Shown piece after piece: positions 42,059 through 52,647 of a stretch of DNA of 64,000 nt. Location of the stretch: the NCBI GenBank assembly GCA_036186865.1, contig AP025047.1, positions 257,820 through 321,819 on the forward strand. The letters run 5' to 3'. The position numbers and the translations under genes were made by a program. The notes under the pieces were generated by a model. The model was not told where the DNA came from. It searched no databases and saw only the letters and a program-made list of their open reading frames with translations. Each line of letters opens with the position of its first letter. Position 1 is the first letter of the stretch. This DNA is from Eustoma russellianum (taxonomy: Eukaryota > Streptophyta > Magnoliopsida > Gentianales > Gentianaceae).

Positions 42059-45000
42059 ATGGAGAACGCTAGCTCAGGCTCCGTTCATGGCGCAGACATT
42101 CAGAGCTCTGCTCCAATGGCACCAACTGCTGGGGTGCCAAGACATGCTCCTCCTGCACAGGGTCCTGCAGTGGCCCAAGTGGAGAAACCGGAAAAGTTCA
42201 GTGGAAGCTTCTTCAAACGTTGGCAGCAGAAGATGTTGTTCTTCTTGACTGCTGTGGGGTTGGCGAACTTCCTGACTGAGGACCCGCCTATGGTGGATCC
42301 GCTGGAGGACCAAACCCAGAATATGCAAAACCAACATTTTGTTGAAACTTGGAATTTCAATAATTATGTTTGTTTGAGCCATATTCTGAGTTGTTTGGAC
42401 AACTCCTTGTATGGTTTATACTGCACGTATAAAACCGCAAAGTCTTTGTGGCAGGCTTTGGAAAAGAAATACCGTATGGAAGATGCCGGCACTAAGAAAT
42501 TTATTGTCGGCAAATTCCTGGATTTCAAAATGTCTGATTCTCGCACTGTTGTTTCTCAAGTTGAGGAACTTCAGACGCTGGTTGCCGAGATGGAAGAGGA
42601 GGGATGTTGCTCAGTGAATCTTTCGTAGTGGCTGCAGTGATTGAGAAGCTACCTCTTTCGTGGAGGGAATTCAGAAGCTATCTCAAACATAAGAGAAAGG
42701 AGATGACATTGGAAGATCTAATTGTTCGACTCCACATTGAGGAGGACAATCGTAGATCTGAGAGAGCGCCACAATCTAGCTCTGGTCATGCTAAGGCCCA
42801 TGTTGCTGAGGCCAAGAAAAAGAAAGGCCAACTCGGGGTGAACAAGAAAGGCAAGCAGATCGCCAAGAAGTTCACCGGGAAATGCTACAACTGTGGCATT
42901 CAGGGGCATATCAGCAATGAATGCAGAAAGCCCAAGAAGAAGCAAACCAAGGCAAAGGCAAACATAGTCGATGCATTGGATGATCTGAATCTCTGTGCGG
43001 TAGTCTCAGAGTGCAATGCTGTGGGGAACGCACGTGAGTGGTGGCTTGATACTGGCGCCACTAGACATGTTTGCTCCAGCAAAGAGATGTTCACGGAGTA
43101 CCAGCCCGGGAACAATGAACAACTTTACATGGGAAACTCGGCCTCTTCGAAGATTGAAGGCGAGGGCAAAGTTGTTCTGAAGCTCACCTCAGGGAAGCAT
43201 CTGACTCTGCAGAATGTGCTGCACGTCCCTGATATTCGGAAGAATTTAGTATCTGGATCTCTTCTAGTCATACATGGTTTTAGACTAGTGTTAGAGTCTA
43301 ATAAAGTTATTCTTTCGAAAAATGGCATGTATTTGTACTTGTCGAATAGGATGTTTAAATTGAGTGTCATCATTATTGTACCCAAAAGAGATTTGCCCGC
43401 ATAGGCTAATAAAATTGCTTCCTCTTCTGCTTACATGCTTGAGTCTTCTTGTTTATGGTATTTTCGTTTGGGACATGTTAATTACAAGTCAATACAACGT
43501 ATGAGTAATCTTGACTTATTGCCCAAACTGGACTTTAATAATAAAGGAAAATGTCAAATATGTGTTGAAGCGAAGATGGCAAAGGCGCCATTTCCTTCAA
43601 TAGAAAGGAACGCTGAACCTTTGAATTTAATTCATACCGATGTGTATGATTTAAAATTTGTGCAAACGAGAGGTGGTAAAAAGTATTTTGTAACTTTTAT
43701 CGACGATTGCACACGATACTGTTGTGTATATTTGCTAAGCAGCAAAGACGAGGCCCTTGATGCTTTCAAGGATTATAAAAATGAAGTTGAGAATCAACTT
43801 AGCAAACGAATTAAAACAATTCGAAGTGATAGAGGTGGCGAATATGATACACCGTTTAATGAATTCTGTTCAGAACATGGCATTATTCATCAAACGACTG
43901 CACCATATTCACCTCAATCGAATGGTATAGCTGAACGCAAGAACCGTACTCTAAAAGAGATGATGAATGCTATGTCGATAAGTTCGGGTACTTGTAGGGG
44001 GAAGCAATCCTCTCAGCCAACGTCATTTTAAACAGAATTCCATCTAAGAAGATGGATGTAACTCCTTTCAAGCTTTGAAAAGGTTACAAGCCTAGTTACA
44101 AATACTTGAAAGTGTGGGGGTGTCTGGTGAAGGTTGCTGTACCTAGACCAAGATAGGTGAAAATTGGGCCTAAAACGGTTGATTGCATATTCATCGGTTA
44201 TGCAACTAACAGTAGTGCATATCGGTTCTTGGTGCACAAGTCGGATATTTCTGACATACATGAAAACGTTGTCATGGAGTCAAGGAATGTAGTGTTCTTT
44301 GAAGATGTCTTTCCGAGGAAAGACAAAATTCAAGAAGAAACAAGATTTGGTAAGCGAATGCGTAAGGCGACTCCTCAAGGAGATGAGGAGCTTCGTCAAA
44401 GCAAGCGTGCCAAAATGCCAACTTCGTTTGGACCGGATTTTCTAACCTATATTGTAGAAAATGAGCCAAGGAACTTTTCCGAGGCTATGTCTACTCCAGA
44501 AGCTCCATTCTGGAAAGAGGCAATCGACAGTGAAATAGACTCAATTCTTCAAAATCACACTTGGGAGTTGGTTGACCTTCCACGTGGAAGTAAACCACTT
44601 GGTTGCAAGTGGGTTTTCAAGAAGAAACTGAAAGAGGATGGGTCTATTGAAAAGTATAAAGCCAGGTTGGTAGCTAAAGGCTATCGACAAAAGGAAGGCT
44701 TTGACTTTTTTGACACCTACTCACCAGTGACTAGGATCACTTCTATAAGGATGCTAGTTGCAATTGCTGCAGTCTATAACTTGGAAATCCATCAGATGGA
44801 TGTGAAGACTGCTTTTCTGAATGGTGAGTTGGATGAAAAAATCTATATGGAACAACCCGAAGGGTTTGTGATTCCAGGACAAGAGTCTAAGGTTTGTAGA
44901 CTCGTTAAATCATTGTACGGACTTAAGCAAGCGCCTAAACAGTGGCACTTGAAGTTTGATCAAGTTATGCTAGCTAATGGTTTCAAGATCAATGAGTGTG

Positions 45001-46016
45001 ACAAGTGTGTCTATATTAAGAGCACACAGAATGCATATGTAATAGTGTGTCTCAATGTAGATGACATGCTAATCATGGGGAGTACTCGGGACATAATCTT
45101 AAACACAAAGAAGATGTTGACGAGGAACTTCGATATGAAGGATATGGGAGTTGCCAATGTTATTCTAGGAATTAAAATTTCTAGGATGACCGAGGGACTC
45201 GTACTGTCACAAACTCACTATATTGAGTCTGTTCTAAAACGGTTTAATATGGTTGATGTGAAACCAGTAAAGACCCCGCTTGACTTAAGTGTACACTTAA
45301 GGAAAAATCGAGGCGAACCTGTAGCTCAGTTGAAATACTCTCAGGTAATCGGGAGTCTGATGTACATAACGAATTGTACAAGACCAGACTTAGCTTGTTC
45401 AGTAAACAAGTTGAGCAGGTTTACCAGTAATCCAAGTGATGATCATTGGAAAGCTCTTAACAAAGTGATGAGGTATCTGAAATACACAATGAATCTTGGA
45501 CTACATTAGACGAGGTATCCAGCAGTATTAGAAGGATATTGCGATGCAAATTGGATATCAGACAGTAAGGACTCGAAGTCCACCAGTGGATACGTGTTCA
45601 CTGTTGGTGGTGCTGCTGTGTCGTGGAAATCCATGAAACAAACATGCATAGCTCGGTCCACTATGGAAGCTGAGTTCATTACGTTGGACAAAGCTGTGGA
45701 AGAGGCTGAATGGCTTTGGAACTTCCTAGAAGATATCCTGTGCTGGCCTAAATCAATCGCTCCTATTAGCATACACTGTGATAGTCAGTCAGCTATAGGA
45801 CGTGCTCAAAGCAGCATTTACAATGGTAAGTCACGACACATACGTCGAAGATATAACACCATTGAACAGTTGATCTCTAATGGCGTGATTTCCATTGATT
45901 ATGTAAAATCAATGGAGAATCTTGCGGATCCGCTTACAAAAGGCTTGCCTAGAGATCAGATGTCAAGATTGACAAACGGAATGGGACTAAAACCCATAAT
46001 GCAAGAATCTTTGTAA
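42059..46016 (+). pseudogene. Copia element 3 gag-pol polyprotein, interrupted
   Basis: Gag starts at 42059 and changes frame near 42610. The zinc knuckle CYNCGIQGHISNEC lies near 42883 and the protease WWLDTGATRHVC near 43040. An in-frame TAG at 43402 precedes the pre-integrase LWYFRLGHVNY. Integrase boxes HTDVYD, RSDRGGEY and NGIAERKNR lie at 43630-43950. Frames break between about 43990 and 44160. The reverse transcriptase has an altered core NVDDMLIMG near 45055, replacing the usual tyrosine. A TAG at 45507 splits it from RNase H (YCDANWISDSKDSKSTSGY). At least two frame changes and two stops prevent a full product. Confidence 0.9.
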
Positions 46017-46538
46017 CGGTAACCCAACCTTGTTGACTGGAGATCCCAGAATCTTGGTTCAATGGGACAACTAAGTTATGAAGATTCAGTAAGCACTTAC
46101 TCATTCCGTCACGTAAAAGTGCTGTCTGGAGAGAATGTTTAGGGTAAGCTAAGGCTTTTAATGATGTCCTATATCTTGATGCGTCAAGTGGAGTATGGCA
46201 GAATACTCTTGATAGGAATCACCTATGTAAGTGTGAAGTGGGGCCGCTTCTATGAGAAAGTCTAAGAGGCAAGATTTCTCTAAAACACTTTCTGAAACCA
46301 GGTTGTTCATGGCCAAAACGAACACAACCATGAGAACCAAAAGGGTGTTAAAGGAAATATTGTGTGAGTATCGTTGTCTTGGTTCACAATAAAAGGCTGG
46401 CTAGTTCAAGACATCAAGTCACTATTTAGCCGAGTGAATCCGATGGTACATTACTATGAAAGGTTCAAAGCCAGAAGCTACCTCTTCTGATGCAATATTT
46501 TCTTGTCTGACTTCTCCTTAGAGTCTGCATATGCATTT
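46017..46538. other. Copia element 3 internal 3' region
   Basis: Non-coding sequence between the RNase H stop and the rearranged 3' LTR. No intact polypurine tract adjoins an LTR start; that part was lost in the rearrangement. Confidence 0.6.
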
Positions 46539-46629
46539 GATCTTATCTTATATCGAAGGATGCCGTTTGAATCAGATTTAAACAACCGTTCGATTTAAAC
46601 CATAACCGAACGCCTTATCAAACTTAACC
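46539..46629 (-). repeat. Inverted 91-bp LTR segment of Copia element 3
   Basis: This 91-bp stretch is the reverse complement of 41230-41320 in the 5' LTR with one mismatch. It joins directly to normally oriented 3' LTR sequence at 46630. The first 88 bp of the LTR and about 80 bp after the inverted segment are missing from this copy. Confidence 0.92.
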
Positions 46630-47133
46630 GAATGTGGTTTCCATCTTACGCTCCAGGTTTAAACCTGCTAATCTATCTTCAATCCAAAGGCTGAGATTAA
46701 ACCTTCCTAATCTAGATAGGAGGTTTTCATCTAACGGCCTAAATCAAACTTCGGTTTTGATCCAACGGTCACGGTACCTTGTTCTCCAACCGACTCCCCT
46801 ATATAAAGAGGGCTAAGGGTGCATTTATTCACACACCTTGCTCTAGCATTTCATAGCATTCTGCATTCATAGCATTCGAGGCTTGCATCACGTCCGGGAG
46901 AAGTCAGGATATTCGAAGGTTCGAAGTAGTTCAAGTTCAGCAGTGCCGCTCAACTGAACAGGTACCCGTTGTATCCTGAGAGACGATTGCTCACACCGGT
47001 TGGGCACAGTATACCGGAGCAATACGTCTTAAGGACAGAGTCCTTGACTCGCCCCGGGTTTGATTATTTTTGTATTGTTCATATGCACACATTGAACGAC
47101 TGCGTCTTGGTACATGATTGATTGTCGCCAACA
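46630..47133 (+). repeat. 3' LTR of Copia element 3, 5'-truncated
   Basis: About 504 bp aligns with 41402-41905 with roughly eight substitutions (about 1.6%). It ends GCCAACA and is followed by the ATATG duplication. Confidence 0.9.
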
Positions 47134-47138
47134 ATATG

Positions 47139-47526
47139 TGCTCTCACAAATGACATTGTGTTAATTCATGGAATAAAAGTGAAATCCTTCTATCTAATGG
47201 TCTCTATCATCCCAGTTCCAAGAAACATATATGAAGGATGCAAATCAGCCTGTGACTTTTTAGATTGGGTAAGACCTTATGCAGTGACTCACACAATGTG
47301 TCGTGCAAATTAGGCATTCGGCCTAACAGCAGAGGAACATCCACATTGTACGTGTCCATAGAATCAAACTTTTGACATCTTAGAGCAAATCTCAACCCAA
47401 GTACTAACTTGGATGATGTGTTAATTCATAATTGTACAAAAGCGCGAAGCACCTTTTCGTAATGCAATATGTACCAACGTGGCTAGGTGTACACTCCATT
47501 GTTAGGCCTTTCATGTTCAGATGGCC
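47139..47526. other. Intergenic, no gene seen
   Basis: This is the continuation of the DNA interrupted by Copia element 3. No motif recognised. Confidence 0.5.
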
Positions 47527-47535
47527 AAAATGAAA

Positions 47536-47715
47536 AGGAACGGTTTCGGTGACGCGTGGGGAGGGAGGAAGACGTGGTGACGCGGCCAATAAAGAATGGA
47601 CACGTGTCCAACTTTACAGTTTTTTTTTTGTTTTTCATAGGGGGACCACGTGTCAGTCATCTATTGATGGTGTCACCGCATCTTCTCTTCATCGCGCGTC
47701 ACTGAATCCCGTTCC
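47536..47715. mobile_element. Mutator-type MITE with 9-bp target duplication
   Basis: About 180 bp with terminal inverted repeats: GGAACGG-TTTCGGTGACGCG on the left and, read in reverse from the right end, GGAACGGGATTCAGTGACGC. The 9-bp direct repeat AAAATGAAA flanks it (47527-47535 and 47716-47724), the length typical of Mutator-like elements. The interior contains ACACGTGTCC and CCACGTGTC, G-box-like cores. There is no ORF. Confidence 0.85.
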
Positions 47716-47724
47716 AAAATGAAA

Positions 47725-48160
47725 CATAAAATGAGGGAACATATCGGATTCGAATTACCATCTAATAAGAAGAATATTATCCTTAAATATTAAATCATGA
47801 GTAGTGGACTATGCCGGATGGCATCCTATGGTTCAATTGTAGGCATATAATTTGTGGTCATGAATAAATATTTGCTAGCATTGGATCAATTAATTATCAA
47901 TTTACTAGTAGATATTTTGTCTAGTAGAATGAAGACATATTTGATAGAGTACTATTTTTCTTCATCCTAATCTATTGATGCACTTATCAAATATCAATCA
48001 AGATCAAATTATCTATTATAATAGTTTGTCAAAATATAAATCCACATCATTTAAGACAAATCTCAATACATAATGTGTAAAATATTTTTACGATTTGATT
48101 TTAAATGATGTTTTATTAACTAGATGTTTGATCAGATACGGCTATGAAAATTGCTCCAAA
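47725..48160. other. Intergenic, no gene seen
   Basis: AT-rich sequence without recognised features between the MITE and the second SINE-like copy. Confidence 0.5.
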
Positions 48161-48425
48161 GAGCATAACGCAGTTGGTATTTGTGTTGAGACATACCAAC
48201 TAGAAGTACGCAGGTTCAAACCAGGACACGTGAAGTGCGAGTGCAATACTGCTATTTGGATCAGTAATGTTTAGGTCATGGTATCTGACCTAATTAGATG
48301 AAAAGATTGCTCGTTCAGTTTATAGTAATGGCTTAGGTTATATCATATGACTCAATTGAGTTAAAAAGTTACAGATTCAGTTTGCAGTGTACATCTTATA
48401 TGAGTTGTGTAGCAAAAAGTCTTAT
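48161..48425 (+). mobile_element. tRNA-derived SINE-like element, copy 2
   Basis: The head GCATAACGCAGTTGGTA resembles a tRNA A box, and GGTTCAAACC at 48213 is a B box. The 3' part contains CAGTTTGCAGTGTACATCTTATATGA (48378 on), shared with copy 1 at 10722. The body between B box and tail is about 100 bp longer than in copy 1. A 3' tail or target duplication is not clear. Confidence 0.55.
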
Positions 48426-49107
48426 CAATATAGTAAGTCATTGAATTTCTATTATATATATTCCACAAAACTCATTAAAATTGGATTGATAAAGAACTCC
48501 GGAATTAGTGTATGATTTTTTGTAACTTGAAAATAGAAATTGTCGTCCATGATAAGCGATAAGCTTTTGTGATGGGCGGAGTACTGAAAAGCGAGATAGG
48601 GCACACCCTACACGCGGGCGAGAAATGCCATTTGCAACATTAAAAATCAATTTGTGTGGCTGCTCGCTTTGCCACTATTCATTCTTTTAATTTGATTAAT
48701 AAACGTCTACTTCCACAATAGAAAAAAGAAAAGGAATTACGTCCATGGTCGCCATTCCCACATACCTTTCCTTTTTATGGACCCCTTTTTTTTCCTCTAA
48801 ATTTTGTCGTTTATTTTATTTTTATATGGATAGAAGTGGTGACAAAAACAGGAAAGGACATATTGAAGACGACAGAACAAAGTGATAAGATATGAAGATA
48901 TAGTGCTCAGTGATATTCTCTTCCTTGCACAAAGCAAAAAAAGGCTTTGCAATACTGGCCAAACCGTCCGATTCACCATTACTCAGGCTTTTTGTTTTTC
49001 ATTTTTTCTTTTCCGGGATGTAGCTGGGTAAAAGGTGGAGAGGGAGGGGGAGCCCGGGGTTGGAGGAGATGAGCTGGATTGCATTATATACTTTGGGTCT
49101 TTAGGAT
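48426..49107. other. Intergenic, no gene seen
   Basis: Mixed AT-rich sequence with a purine-rich stretch near 49035-49065. No gene recognised. Confidence 0.45.
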
Positions 49108-50240
49108 TCCTTTCAAGATAACTCAGTTGATATTCGGATTGGATTTGATCTCAAGATTTCTTCAACATCAAGATCTTTCACCTAGTTCATTGAGTGGAAA
49201 TTTATTATATTCAATCTCTGTACTGTGTATTTGTTACCATTATATCACTATCGTTACTAATAACTTGTCTGGCTTCAAACCTCATGTAAAACAAATGCAT
49301 TAGACAGCACGAATTCAATAACTTTTCTTGTTTCTTGGCATTTATTACTTTACTATTTACGTTTATAATTTATATCGGTGAACGAATGGATTTTTTATTT
49401 TCTTTCAGTATAAGTGAATCTCACCACTTAAAGGGTCATTGATAAATTTATATAGTAAATTAATTAATAAGTTGGTTATGTACAATACTACTCAAAAAAA
49501 TAAATATAAACAAAAGGAAACCAAAACTATAGAAATTATATCGTTCATCCACTAAATGGAGAACCACATATAATATGTTAGGCCGACCGTGCCATTAGTC
49601 AAAGACAATATATAAAAAATGACGTTCTTGATGCACTAGTCTTCCGCGCTTGTGTAAGGTCTGGGAATATGTCGGATCGCTTTACGATCTGATATACACG
49701 ACCTTGCTTTACAGTTTCTTATGCAAGAGACTGTTTCCACGTCTCAATCCTGTAACTTTAAGATCATTAGTCTAAGACAGTGTATGATTAATTCGTATAA
49801 CTCCTTCAATCATTATATATTTTAGAATTCTCTTCAAAAGCAAGATCTTTCGCCTAGTCCATTGAGTGAGAATTTATTATATACAATCTATCCATGGTTA
49901 TTTTCTTTAACTTTATGTCATCATCAGCATCTTGCACGTAATATACTGACTTGTATAGCTTAAACGGCCTCATCCATAAGCAATGCATTAGACAGGATGA
50001 AGTCAATACCTTTTTTTTTGGTTGGATTTTGCCTAACTAATCCACATAATTTTAGTGCATCTCTTATTTTACTATTTATGTTTATAATCTATAGAGGTTA
50101 ACGAATTTATCTTTTATACTGATCAGCATAAAGTGAAATTTCACCATTCTTTTCCAAAAAAAAGAAGGGGTCATTAGCAAATTTAGATACTAAATTTAAA
50201 TAATAAATTGGTGCTGTCCAGCAATGCTCAAAAAATACAA
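49108..50240. repeat. Diverged tandem duplication, offset about 0.67-0.74 kb
   Basis: Copy A (49108-49510) and copy B (49825-50240) share CAAGATCTTTC-CCTAGT, CATTGAGTG, AATGCATTAGACAG, TTTACTATTTA-GTTTATAAT and ACTCAAAAAA-like phrases in order. The DNA between the copies includes unrelated sequence. No coding capacity. Confidence 0.7.
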
Positions 50241-50971
50241 ACAAATGAAAGATGTCTTCCTCCCTGGAGTGAATTCTAATTTTTTTCCTATGTATGAAGC
50301 GTGCAAGAAAACTTGAATTTACTTCCGTTGACTTGATGAGACTTTTACCTCATTATTAGCCCTATATAATGCAATTTTATTATCTTATGCTTCAGTTACA
50401 GTTTGAGGTTACACTATTTTAAAAATTGTTGTCAGAATAATGTTATTGGTGATCATTTGGGTCATGTAATTTTTTTTTTTTTTGACATTTAAACATACGA
50501 GGACACTCTCCCTGCATAAATCGATGTGCAAATCAAATAATAAACCTTGCTAATCAACTAAAAAATAGTGTAAAATACGAGAGTAACGGTCGATTACACA
50601 TAGACTAGGTTCTACAGTTGTAGATATAAAATCTAATTGTGCAAATTTTAAAGCAATGGGATACCATAGCTTTAATTAACTATTAGTGATTAGTGGTTGA
50701 TCAATGTTTTTTTTTCTTTTTATGCAAGTGGTTGATCACTTTGTAATTTACCAATACAGGTCCTATCTGAATTAGTGGAACTTATTTAACGAAAAACTGT
50801 CATTATTAATTTATTTTTAAAAAGATAAAAAAAAACCCCTTGTTTTGCAGGCTTACATCCATATTTTGAATTTATTTCTTTTTATTTGTACCATGAGCAT
50901 GACCCGCTTTTGGTTGAGGGGAGCGAAGTGGGTGGTCTTACTTTAGATTTCTTTATAAATGTACACACGTG

Positions 50972-51037
<66 letters not shown>

Positions 51038-52639
51038 GTGTGTACACACGTATGACATTGTTAATAATTCAAATATATTTTACTTGAAAGAAAAAATGGA
51101 CTCCAGAATTGAGGGTCATAAGAAGCATGATCGAAATGCAGATGACGTGATAATACAAAAATTGCCATTATTTCCTTTTTCCTTTAATGAAATTAAGTTG
51201 AAATTTGGGAGAAATTTTGAAAAATATTATAGTTTTAAAAGACAAACTCATAATATGGTATGGATTGGAAAAATTTCTGAAATAATTAGGACACACTTAC
51301 CAATGCCGTTTAAGGGGACCTTGGAGACACTGGTAGTTGCGTCTAAGAGGTAATTACTTTTCGAGAGATGAGAAGACTCTTTGGAAAGGCAAAACCACCC
51401 AAACGTATGACGCTAGTAATAGACATGTACAAGACCTAGACGTCAAGTGCATTTTACGCATTGGACGTCATTGTCAAAGCCGTCCTGCGTTTGAGATGTC
51501 ATGAATCAAAAATTCAAAGTTTGATGGATTTAACAAGTCGAACATTAAGCGAAATTTCTCCAAATTATTTAGTCTTATCATAAACCCTTTAAATCAAGGC
51601 ATTATAAATATAATAATAACTTAATTTTTTCTTATTCTTGTTAAGTCTATTGAATGTTTTCTTTATTGAGGCTTTTCTACCAACACAAACGATTTTTAAG
51701 GCTTAGAATTATAGTTAGAGTTAGGATCATGGTTAGACATTATATCATTGCATATTGCTTGGCATAACTGAATCGATTTTTATGTTCACGTGGAATCTTG
51801 GTTATAACAAATAAGCATCTTGCTTGATATCGCAGTTACATTTACTTTTTCCAATTTAAAGTGATTATGATATACTAAAAGATTACTCCATGTTTCCGGT
51901 TAAAATTTGAGATAATGTTTTAGGGGGAAAAACCAAAAAAAAAAAGATCCACACTGAAAAAGAATGTCCTAATTTTCTCCAAAGTAATGTGGTGATTAAT
52001 ATTATTTTACTTTTGGATAACTAATTTACTCAGATACATTCGAATTTCTGTAAACCATTTGGTAATAATAATCACGATCACAATTAGAATGTAGCCTCTC
52101 ATAAAATCTCCATGTATCTTCTTTTGATACTTTTTTCTTCATACCAAAAAAAAAAAAGATTTTTGCTCGAAATAATGAGAATAAAACTTATTATTATACA
52201 TTAATCAGCGTCATACAACGATTAAAATGAGTATAATACACAATATTTCAGTGTATTCAAAATGTATGGATTAAACCAAAATAATTAAATTAAATGATTA
52301 CAACCAAATATAGTTATGAACTTTATGATGGGTCCAAGTGGCAACTTGCTTGGTGTGTGCATATAAACTCTGTGTGTATGTATGATCACACCTGTAACGC
52401 TAATGACGCGCGTATGTTGGTCCTTCCCGCTCTGAACTTCTGGCCAAATATTCTTACCTAACATTTTTCTCGTGTTTAAACAAGTTTTTCCGAGCTTCCC
52501 ACTCACATTTCTCCATTGTCGCATTTGTTCCAAGCTTTTTCAACTAAAGCCAACTTCTGCCCTCAAAATCTGAGGTTGTTGTGACAGCTCACGTGGGTCG
52601 CCTTCATAAAATCTTAATAGAAATGGACTATTGTTGATC
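50241..52639. other. Intergenic with an AT microsatellite; KUP upstream region
   Basis: No gene is seen. A (TA)n run of about 59 bp lies at 50977-51035, bordered on both sides by GTACACACGT phrases, so the tract could extrude as a cruciform. CACGTG at 52590-52595 lies about 55 bp before the KUP start codon and could be a G-box in its promoter or leader. Confidence 0.6.
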
Positions 52640-52647
52640 TTCCTCTA

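Larger units (their letters stand above)
41142..47133 (+). mobile_element. Older, defective Ty1/Copia retrotransposon (element 3)
   Basis: The element is 5992 bp, flanked by the 5-bp duplication ATATG (41137-41141 and 47134-47138). The 5' LTR is 764 bp. The 3' LTR is rearranged, sharing its final ~504 bp with about eight differences. Copia coding remnants lie between in order. The longer LTRs differ from elements 1 and 2, so it is a different lineage. LTR divergence, a stop, and frame breaks make it older and immobile. Confidence 0.92.

Noticed and set aside
50886..51353. 155-codon open frame across the AT microsatellite
   Set aside because: Its middle is translated (TA)n repeat and the rest matches no family; it is open by chance.
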